NCBI GenBank assembly: GCA_913019975.1
Contig: CAJWBH010000005.1
Location: forward strand, 1 to 64,000
DNA from: Thalassolituus maritimus
Lineage (GTDB): Bacteria; Pseudomonadota; Gammaproteobacteria; Pseudomonadales; Oceanobacteraceae
DNA: 64,000 nucleotides
Direction: 5' to 3'
Shown here: positions 37,537 to 44,241 of the stretch, piece after piece
Numbering within the stretch: position 1 is the first letter of the stretch
How the letters are laid out: every line of letters begins with the position of its first letter
Program-made: the position numbers and the translations under genes
The notes under the pieces: model-generated
What the model saw: the letters and a program-made list of their open reading frames with translations, nothing else
Told to the model about the DNA's origin: nothing
Databases searched by the model: none

Positions 37537-37938
37537 TCATTGCTCACTCGTTTCGCCGTCGAAAGACTCCAGGATTGGACAACCCTTGTCACTGGAACCA
37601 CACAGATTGGTGAGCAGTCGCAGTTCGTCCCGCAAAGTGGTCAATTCCTCCAGATGATGTTGAATGTCTTCCAGCTTGTGATGCGCCAGTTCCCGGACTT
37701 TGGGCTTGGCTTTTTGCGGGTTTTCCCGAAACTGAAGTAGCTGTTTGATTTCATACAGGCTAAATCCCATCTTTTGCGCCCGCTTGATAAAGCGCAGTCG
37801 TGAGAGATCTTTATCGAAATACAGTCGGACTCCAGCATCATTGCGATGTACTTCGGGCACCAGTTTGATTTTTTCGTAATAACGCAGGGTATCAGCACTG
37901 ATTTCCAATGTTGCGACCACTTCACCAATTCGCATCAT
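37537..37938 (-). CDS. MerR-family regulator of the second mer-like set
   Basis: A 133-residue MerR-family protein (MMRIGEVVATLEISADTLRYYEK). Its C-terminal metal loop reads LCGSSDKGCPILESF, with two cysteines six residues apart, and there is no cysteine at the position of the ZntR C79, so the ion is not clear. It is the last gene of the minus-strand cluster and lies convergent with the GDCCVxC gene. Likely regulates the mercury-transport-like genes upstream of it. Confidence 0.85.
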   Translation of the reverse strand: MMRIGEVVATLEISADTLRYYEKIKLVPEVHRNDAGVRLYFDKDLSRLRFIKRAQKMGFSLYEIKQLLQFRENPQKAKPKVRELAHHKLEDIQHHLEELTTLRDELRLLTNLCGSSDKGCPILESFDGETSEQ

Positions 37939-37972
37939 GATTTAAAACCAGAAACAGCCATGAGCCACTTTT

Positions 37973-38569
37973 TCATAGTAAATAACTTTCATTGAGCAGG
38001 TAAGCCCCAATGGCCATTAGCGTGATGCCTCCTGCAATCTCAAAACCACGACGCCAACACTCGATGGTTTTCAGGTTTTCCAACCAGCCGATGCTGATAG
38101 CACCCACGGCAAGCGGGATCACCCGACCGAGAGCGAACGCCAACATCAACAAACCACCATAAAAACCCGATCCGATCGAAGCACTAACACCGAGTCCGAT
38201 CCATAACCCCGGCGAACAGACCGGACAGATCCCGACCGTAAACGGCATACCCAATAAGAAGGCTCCCCAGAGCGTCGCCGCGCGTTTTCCCCGCAATGGC
38301 AACCAGGGTAACGGAATTTTCAACCAGCCCGTCCAGAGCAAACCCAGCGCTGCACCGATACCTAACACCACATGGGTGAGTATGAGCCCGGCGGCAAAGG
38401 CCAGGCCATAACTGACCGCCTCACGGAAAGCGCGTGCGCGAGTGACGTAGGCCAGTACAACAGGAATGGAGGCGAAAGCCACCGGCATAAAGCTGAACAG
38501 AAAACCAGCCAATAAAGCCGCACCCAGACCGGCAACTCCGCCCATTTGCATCCAGGCTGTGGTATCCAT
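37973..38569 (-). CDS. CcdA/DsbD-like membrane protein with CPVC motif
   Basis: A 198-residue protein with about six membrane helices and a redox- or metal-type motif TVGICPVCSPGLWIGLG. It resembles the CcdA family, members of which carry electrons across the membrane or occur in mercury clusters as transporters. It lies nine bases after the thioredoxin-like gene, so the pair may work together. Exact role unclear. Confidence 0.75.
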   Translation of the reverse strand: MDTTAWMQMGGVAGLGAALLAGFLFSFMPVAFASIPVVLAYVTRARAFREAVSYGLAFAAGLILTHVVLGIGAALGLLWTGWLKIPLPWLPLRGKRAATLWGAFLLGMPFTVGICPVCSPGLWIGLGVSASIGSGFYGGLLMLAFALGRVIPLAVGAISIGWLENLKTIECWRRGFEIAGGITLMAIGAYLLNESYLL

Positions 38570-38578
38570 CAGTGCGCT

Positions 38579-38770
38579 TTACCTTGAGGTGCTGAAGGCT
38601 CCTCCAATCGCTTCAGAATCTCCTGACTTGATCTCTTGATAGCGCACCCGGTCGTCGTTCAATTCAGCGATCACCGCTTTTGCCAGCGCTTTTATTTTCT
38701 GACAACGACCGCATCCGGAAGCCGTCAATACTTCCACTAAGACTGACTGGCTTTCAGTTTCTGCGCTCAT
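38579..38770 (-). CDS. Short thioredoxin/glutaredoxin-like protein, probably truncated
   Basis: A 63-residue protein with the thioredoxin-type active-site LTASGCGRCQKIKAL and a following helix/strand (LNDDRVRYQEI), then a sudden change to SGDSEAIGGAFSTSR before the stop. Relatives are typically longer and continue with a cis-Pro segment (ATPAI-like), absent here, so the C-terminal part is probably deleted. ATG 38770 overlaps the MerT-like stop by four bases. Confidence 0.65.
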   Translation of the reverse strand: MSAETESQSVLVEVLTASGCGRCQKIKALAKAVIAELNDDRVRYQEIKSGDSEAIGGAFSTSR

Positions 38771-39144
38771 GACAGGCTTTGCAACCACAAAGTGAGCGGC
38801 AGCAAGGCGTAAGCCGCAAAAAGGGAAAGCAGAAGTATCACTGTACTCGCCCACAATACTGCCTTTTGCCATCGCAAGCGGTTTTTGTCCGCTAGAGCGC
38901 AGACTTTGATCCGATGCAATCGCCAGTAGCTATAAACTAATGCGGCAGCGGTTAAGGAAAATGTGACGACTTTGTACTGCGACAATGTCGTTAACCAAGG
39001 CATCACGGCCACCATCGAAGCCACAGCGCTTCCGAGCCCAAGCGCGACCAATACAATTGGTAGCGCGCAACAGGTGGTACCGATAAGCGCGAGCCCCAGG
39101 CCGCTGAAAAGAGAGGTATCGGTTTTCGCCTGTTCAGTGTTCAT
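38767..39144 (-). CDS. MerT/MerC-like metal transporter
   Basis: A 125-residue membrane protein with helix-1 cysteines IGTTCCALPIVLVALGLGSA, a third cysteine (KVCALADKN) in the loop, and a final helix TVILLLSLFAAYALLPL. It resembles MerT-type uptake proteins and is the second such gene in the window, not closely similar to the one at 36511. It lies between an HMA-protein gene and the thioredoxin-like gene in a tight minus-strand cluster. Confidence 0.8.
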   Translation of the reverse strand: MNTEQAKTDTSLFSGLGLALIGTTCCALPIVLVALGLGSAVASMVAVMPWLTTLSQYKVVTFSLTAAALVYSYWRLHRIKVCALADKNRLRWQKAVLWASTVILLLSLFAAYALLPLTLWLQSLS

Positions 39145-39163
39145 CGAAATCTAATCATTGCGA

Positions 39164-39475
39164 TCATTCTTTTTGAGGCTTTACGGGTTGCACCTGGAAT
39201 TGGCGCAAGGTAAACCCGGCGTCATTGATCAAGGTTTTAAGCGATGCTTGATTCATGGGTTCCAGCGTGTCCGCCTCAAAGATCACCAATCCATCATTCA
39301 ATTTGATAATCACACTGGATTTATCTACGCCATCAAGCGCTTTGATTTTCTTTTCGATCCCGTAGGCACAATAAGGACAGGCCATGCCATCAACATGCAG
39401 CTCATAGCGCCTGTCAGCCGCCTGCGCCATAAATGAAAGCATCATTAATGCTGCAATAAGTAAACACTGTCTCAT
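39164..39475 (-). CDS. Exported HMA-domain metal-binding protein (MerP-like)
   Basis: A 103-residue protein with a signal peptide (RQCLLIAALMMLSFMAQA) and an HMA domain whose loop is GMACPYCAYGIEKKI. It is MerP-like in position and layout, with CPYC instead of CAMC. First intact gene of the minus-strand cluster, 19 bases before the MerT-like gene. GAG in TAGGAG precedes the start. Confidence 0.82.
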   Translation of the reverse strand: MRQCLLIAALMMLSFMAQAADRRYELHVDGMACPYCAYGIEKKIKALDGVDKSSVIIKLNDGLVIFEADTLEPMNQASLKTLINDAGFTLRQFQVQPVKPQKE

Positions 39476-39502
39476 GGTTAAACTCCTAAAACGGTTGTCT
39501 CT

Positions 39503-39735
39503 TTACAGGTGCCATTCCAGCTCAATTTTGGCACGGTAGTCGTCTTGCTCCTGATCGGCGGACAAATCATCGATGACGGGCAGTTGTAAGCCTGCCTTGA
39601 ACGCAAAATTCTGATGTGTCCACATCAAACCGGGCGACAGAAACCATTGGTTCCCGCCCAGGTGCCTTTCCACACTTCCCGCGCCATTGTCGAAAACTGC
39701 ATTTTGCGGCTGGCGGGGCGCCACACCATCTTGGG
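39503..39735 (-). pseudogene. C-terminal fragment of an outer-membrane barrel protein
   Basis: The frame encodes LSPGLMWTHQNFAFKAGLQL ... YRAKIELEWHL, the terminal strands of a beta-barrel, ending in the aromatic/hydrophobic residues usual for outer-membrane proteins. Everything upstream is missing; the frame meets czcA sequence of the other strand at about 39,735. It was probably the first gene of the minus-strand mer-like cluster. Confidence 0.7.
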
Positions 39736-41589
39736 CGCACCTTGAAATTGGACGAGCGCTTTCAAACGGTGTTTGCTGCCACTCGTGAGGTCTTCACCCC
39801 GAGTTTAATCAGCGTGCTCGTGGTAATTCTGGTGAATCTGCCCATTCTGGCGCTGACCGGCGTGGAAGGAAAAATGTTTACCCCCATGGCGATGGCGGTA
39901 ATCATGGCACTGTTGTCCGCATTGGTGTTGTCGCTGACCTTCGTTCCTGCGGCTGTGGCACTTGTCATGCGCGGACACATTGAGGAGAAGGAAAATTTTA
40001 TAGTTCGTTCTTCCAAGTGGCTTTACGCACCAGTATTGGAGTGGGTCCTGAAGTTTCGCGTTTGGGTGCTGTCAATGACCCTGATATTCGTGATTATCGT
40101 AGGAACACTCGCAACTAAAATGGGGACTGAATTTATCCCGAACCTGGATGAGGGTGATATCGCCGTCCAGGCGTTGCGAATACCCGGCACCAGCCTCAGC
40201 CAATCCCTGGATATGCAATTTCGCCTGGAAAAAGCCGTGCTGGAAATGCCTGAAGTCAAAACCTACTTCTCGCGTGTCGGAACCGCTGAAGTCGCCAGCG
40301 ATCCCATGGGGCCCAATATCTCTGATGGCTATGTCATGCTGAAAGACAAAAGTGAATGGCCTGATCCCGATAAAACCAAAGCCCACCTGCTGGAAGAAAT
40401 GGGTGAAAAACTTTCGTTGTTGCCCGGCAATGCCTATGAGATCAGCCAACCGATCCAGCTTCGATTTAATGAATTGATTTCAGGTGTCAGATCGGATTTA
40501 GGGATCAAGGTATTCGGCGATGATTTGCAGCAACTGTTGAAGTCGGGAAGCGAAATCGCCGCTGTACTGAACGGTATAGAGGGCGCTGAAGGCGTAAAGG
40601 TGGAACAGGTGTCGGGCTTACCCATTTTGTCAGTCGAAGCGGATCGCTCCGCCCTGTATCGCTATGGCTTGAACGTTGCCGATGTGCAGGACGTCGTCGC
40701 TGCCGCCACAGGCGGTGAAGAGGCTGGGCTGATCTTTGAAGGTGACCAACGTTTCTCGATCGTCGTGCGCTTGGCAGAACGATTAAGGGCCGACGTGAGC
40801 GCCCTGGAGCGTTTGCCCGTACCCTTACCGGGCGGTGGCTATGTGCCGTTGCGTGAGGTCGCCAGACTGACGCTGGCACCCGGTCCCAATCAAATTTCCC
40901 GAGAAAACGGTAAACGCCGATTGGTGGTCAGCGCCAATGTTCGCGGTCGTGATTTGGGAGGGTTTGTGGCTGAAGTACAGGGCAAAGTAGCACAGCAGGT
41001 CAAGTTACCGCCCGGCTATTGGCTAGCATACGGCGGTACCTTTGAACAACTGCAATCGGCGTCACAACGGTTAAGTTTGCTGGTGCCTGTGACACTGGTG
41101 ATGATCTTTGCCCTGTTGATGATGACTTTTGGCTCAGCTAAAGATGCCGCACTGGTATTCAGTGGCGTGCCGCTGGCGCTGACCGGCGGCGTCATCGCCT
41201 TGTGGCTGCGTGACATACCGCTGTCAATTACTGCCGGTGTCGGTTTTATCACCCTGTGCGGGGTATCGGTGCTGACGGGGGTTATGATGGTATCCGCATT
41301 TCGGGACGCGCTTAATCGTGGCGAAGTCATCGAGTCTGCGATTCAGAGTGGAGCTATGCTGAGGCTGCGGCCGATATTGATGGTCGCTTTGGTGGCCGCG
41401 CTCGGCTTTTTGCCCATGGCGCTCAACACCAGTACTGGGGCCGAAGTACAAAGGCCCTTAGCCACAGTAGTTATTGGCGGAATCCTTTCTTCTACTTTAC
41501 TCACATTGTTGGTGTTGCCTGGTTTGTATCGTCTTGCATGGCGAAAACCGAAAGCATTGAATGGAAATGGCGAATCCATTGCACAATAA
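39736..41589 (+). pseudogene. czcA: Heavy-metal RND pump CzcA, 5' part deleted
   Basis: About 618 residues match the second half and later of a heavy-metal RND pump: FTPSLISVLVVILVNLPILAL, GVEGKMFTPMA, LTFVPAAVALVMRGHIEEKEN, GTEFIPNLDEGDIAVQA, ending VLPGLYRL. The family is about 1,040 residues long, so about the first 410 are lost; the frame begins where the barrel fragment of the other strand ends. The adaptor and outer-membrane genes are absent. The proton-relay motif of helix 4 is missing, so no working pump is expected. The substrate class looks like Czc rather than Cus, because a P-II gene and a CDF gene follow. Confidence 0.88.
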
Positions 41590-41601
41590 CTGACTAAAGC
41601 T

Positions 41602-41624
41602 CGCGGCATGTGATTCATGCCGCG
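41602..41624 (+). terminator. Hairpin between czcA remnant and P-II gene
   Basis: A perfect 9-bp stem CGCGGCATG (41602-41610) / CATGCCGCG (41616-41624) with a TGATT loop, 12 bases after the czcA stop. No T-run, so termination or mRNA stabilisation are both possible. Confidence 0.55.
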
Positions 41625-41665
41625 TGTCGTCTAACGTAACAGCAACACTTTATAGGAATATTCAC

Positions 41666-41980
41666 ATGAAACTAATCACGGCCTTCATTCATCATGTACG
41701 AACTGCCGACGTAATCGATGCACTACACGATGCAGGCTACAAGAACATGGCAATGCTTGATATCAAAGGCACCTTGAAGCCGTTAGGGGAACAGGAGCTG
41801 GCCTATTCGTCCGAAGCTGGCGTGGTGATTTCAGAAGTTCAATTATCACTAGCCTGCGAAGACGAACAGGTTGATGCGGTGACAACTATCATCCGTAAAA
41901 CTGGAAAAATTGGTGCTAACATTTCCGGATGGGTGTATGTCAGCCCCATTGAGCAGGCGCTACCTATAGACGGTCGTTAA
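41666..41980 (+). CDS. P-II-like protein linked to CzcA
   Basis: A 104-residue P-II-like protein: MKLITAFIHHVRTADVIDAL, a shortened T-loop region, VVISEVQLSLACEDEQVDAVTTII and GWVYVSPIEQAL. It belongs to the small class of P-II relatives encoded beside CzcA-type pumps. It is only distantly similar to the other P-II-like protein at 13778. ATG 41666 follows AGGAAT. Its partner pump is truncated here. Confidence 0.75.
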   Translation: MKLITAFIHHVRTADVIDALHDAGYKNMAMLDIKGTLKPLGEQELAYSSEAGVVISEVQLSLACEDEQVDAVTTIIRKTGKIGANISGWVYVSPIEQALPIDGR

Positions 41981-41985
41981 CACTC

Positions 41986-42033
41986 CCGGTGTTGTGCGCG
42001 CTGGCTGCGTCCTCACCAGCGCCACAACACCGG
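41986..42033 (+). promoter_or_regulatory. Long imperfect stem-loop in the P-II/czcD gap
   Basis: CCGGTGTTGTG (41986-41996) pairs with CACAACACCGG (42023-42033), and CGCTGG (41999-42004) with CCAGCG (42016-42021) inside it, giving about 17 base pairs with an 11-base loop. It sits 21 bases before czcD and could act as terminator, attenuator or leader structure. Confidence 0.6.
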
Positions 42034-42053
42034 AAACGCCTAGCGGAGGGGCT

Positions 42054-42935
42054 ATGCATAATCACGGTCACACCAGCAGTTCACAACGTATTGGCTGGGC
42101 GTTTTTTCTCAACCTGGGTTTTACGCTTATTGAAATTGTCGGCGGCCTATTGACCAACAGCACCGCCATTATGGCGGATGCCGTTCACGACCTGGGCGAC
42201 TGTATTTCCATCGGCCTCGCTTGGTTACTCAGCAAGGTCAGTGAGAAAGACTCTAATACTGATTTTACTTACGGATATCGCCGCCTGTCGTTATTAGGTG
42301 CCTTGATCAATGGCTTGGTACTCATTGCAGGGTCAGCTTGGGTCTTGTCAGAGGCTATCCCAAAACTGTTGCAACCTGAAATGCCTGTCGTCGAAGGGAT
42401 GTTGGGATTGGCCATTTTTGGTGTGATGGTCAATGGATTCGCTGCGTACAAGCTTAGTCATGGGAAAACACTTAACGAAAAAGTCTTGAACTGGCATTTA
42501 TTGGAAGATGTACTGGGTTGGGTGGCTGTCCTGATTGTATCCATTGTGCTGCTTTTTGTAGATTGGCCTATTTTAGATCCAGCACTGTCTATCGTTTTTA
42601 CCCTCTATATCTTGTTCGGTGTAGAAAAAAACCTTTGGAGTACCACTCGATTGTTTCTTCAGGCAGCACCCGACAAAGCACTGTCAGAGTCACTTCACCA
42701 ATGTCTGTCCACGCTTGATGACGTCCGTAGTGTTCACCACCTACACCTGTGGTCACTCGATGGTGAGCATCATGTGCTTACTGCACATTTGGTATTGCGA
42801 TGCGCATTAACCTTGGAGCAGCAACTTCATTTGAAAAGGACAATTGCTGATCGTCTCAGAGAGTTCGATCTCGCGCATACGACCATTGAATTCGAATTTG
42901 GAGAGGAGGCGTGTCGAGATGCGGGCGTTATCTGA
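42054..42935 (+). CDS. czcD: Cation diffusion facilitator (CzcD type)
   Basis: A 293-residue zinc/cobalt/cadmium exporter with six membrane helices. The metal site AVHDLGDCISIGLAWLL carries His and Asp ligands on helix 2 (HDLGD), and helix 5 has LLEDVLGW, where the usual HxxxD metal pair appears as LLEDVLGW/NWHLLED, with His and Asp two residues apart from the canonical places. The C-terminal domain (VHHLHLWSLDGEHHVLTAHL) is the usual metal-binding ferredoxin-like fold. It uses protons to export divalent metal from the cytoplasm. GGAGGGGCT precedes ATG 42054. Confidence 0.9.
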   Translation: MHNHGHTSSSQRIGWAFFLNLGFTLIEIVGGLLTNSTAIMADAVHDLGDCISIGLAWLLSKVSEKDSNTDFTYGYRRLSLLGALINGLVLIAGSAWVLSEAIPKLLQPEMPVVEGMLGLAIFGVMVNGFAAYKLSHGKTLNEKVLNWHLLEDVLGWVAVLIVSIVLLFVDWPILDPALSIVFTLYILFGVEKNLWSTTRLFLQAAPDKALSESLHQCLSTLDDVRSVHHLHLWSLDGEHHVLTAHLVLRCALTLEQQLHLKRTIADRLREFDLAHTTIEFEFGEEACRDAGVI

Positions 42936-42973
42936 AACCCACGCCGTTGGATTTCATTTGTAAATTCAGGTCA

Positions 42974-43396
42974 TCACACAAGTACATCGACATGGTTACC
43001 CAATGTTTCAATCGAAGCGGTATTAATCTCACTTTTTTCTTGTGCAGCCATCATAATTGCTTGTTGAGAGGCTTTACGATCCTGTGGTGTGGGATCAGTG
43101 GGTGCCATGGACGCCATTCGTATTAGTTGGGCTTTTTCCAGCGTTGCTTGGGGATCATTGGGTTCAGATGAAGTATCAAACACGACATCATCTGAGACGA
43201 CATAAAGTTCGCCATCGAGAGAACTATACTGGTAATTGGGTGGTGAACTGTGCTGTGTCGTAACCGTAACGGCGAGATGAGATTCGACATGCCGCTGAAT
43301 TTGAGTCTGAGAAAGCTCTAATTGTTTGCGCTCATTCGAGTTGTCGCCAGACTTGGTCTCTGTGTCGCGCGCTGAATTGGTAGATGAATTGCTCAA
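42974..43396 (-). CDS. SprA/CJM1_0395-like protein with degenerate zincin motif, 5'-truncated
   Basis: A 140-residue protein starting at TTG 43396. The segment SPPNYQYSSLDGELYVVSDDV and the C-terminal ATLEKAQLIRMASMAPTDPTPQDRKASQQA fit the SprA-related putative metalloprotease family. The family's usual HExxH is here HVESH, which lacks the catalytic Glu. The N-terminal third of the family is missing and the frame starts only about 60 bases from the Tn3 terminal repeat, so the gene is likely truncated by the insertion. Probably non-functional as a protease. Confidence 0.6.
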   Translation of the reverse strand: MSNSSTNSARDTETKSGDNSNERKQLELSQTQIQRHVESHLAVTVTTQHSSPPNYQYSSLDGELYVVSDDVVFDTSSEPNDPQATLEKAQLIRMASMAPTDPTPQDRKASQQAIMMAAQEKSEINTASIETLGNHVDVLV

Positions 43397-43455
43397 AGGC
43401 GCTGATCCAGGGGCAATTCAAGCAACTACAGGACTCGCTGTGATCTCGTAAGAGC

Positions 43456-43484
43456 CAAATTTGTCGGTTCTTCCACAGGCCTCC
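43456..43484 (-). repeat. Terminal inverted repeat of a Tn3-family element (right end)
   Basis: Read from 43484 leftward the sequence begins GGAGG then CCTGTGGAAGAACCGACAAA..., and 24 consecutive bases (43456-43479) are identical to the repeat at 60443-60466. The G-rich outer end faces right, so the element it bounds lies to the left and contains the metal island. Confidence 0.8.
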
Positions 43485-43680
43485 TAGAAGTCGGCGGTAT
43501 TCCTGATTACGCATATCATGCGTAATTGCGCGTAACTTTAAATAATTCTAATAAGATCAATCGGTTATTGACCTCTAAATTACGTGGATAAGGGCTATTG
43601 GACGGAAACCTGCGGTTACGATGTGGTCGCGGGACTCAAAACCGTAGGTTTTCGTTCAAATGCCCCCGCTGGTCCATTTT
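43485..43680. other. Unassigned stretch between transposon end and aminotransferase scar
   Basis: About 195 bases with no gene. It includes the perfect palindrome ATTACGCAT-atc-ATGCGTAAT (43506-43526), followed by a partial repeat GCGCGTAA. Aminotransferase homology stops near 43,680 rather than at the transposon end, so another sequence is wedged between them. Confidence 0.55.
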
Positions 43681-44181
43681 CGCGAGATTTACCCGGGTTC
43701 CTGTGGCGTACTGTACGGCTGAGATCGACACCAGACGTGGTGTTTCGGATATGGCCTGAAACAGTTCTGCTTCGGGGTTCTCACCTGCGAGGGAAACCTT
43801 GCGGACAATCACCCCCTGATTCTTGAGGGACTCCCAGACAATGGAGTTCGATGGAAACTCTTCATCGGAAATAACAACCGTATCACCTGGACGCCAGTCG
43901 ATGCCGTAAGCGACAAATGAAAGGGCCTCGGAAGTATTCTTCACCAGGGCGACAGAGTCGACAGGCGCATTAATAAGCCTGGCCAGGTTCAAACGAAGTT
44001 GTTTCTCTATCTCCAGCCAGTGTGGATAGTCGGCGGCTCCCTTGGCTACGTTTTCTTCAGCAAACCGGGCAACGGCTTTACTGGCTGATATTGGCCACGG
44101 AGCGACAGCAGCATGATTCAGGTACATGCATTGTTCATTGACCGGAAACTCCTGTTCCAGTGCTGAATTCAACTGATCCAT
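43636..44181 (-). pseudogene. Class V aminotransferase, N-terminal part only
   Basis: The frame encodes 181 residues: CMYLNHAAVAPWPISASKAV, VKNTSEALSFVAYGIDWRPGD, ISDEEFPSNSIVWESL, SAVQYATGTRVNLAKM. These match the first 40 % of class V pyridoxal-phosphate enzymes (cysteine-desulfurase-like). The frame then turns into unrelated DQRGHLNENLRF and stops. The pyridoxal-binding Lys and the C-terminal domain are lost, so the gene is inactive; it marks the chromosomal target broken by the insertion. Divergent from the peptidase gene. Confidence 0.85.
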
Positions 44182-44241
44182 TTTAGTGGGTCCTTATCTG
44201 CTGTTAAGATGATGGCTGTTTACAGGGATCATGCTATCGAC

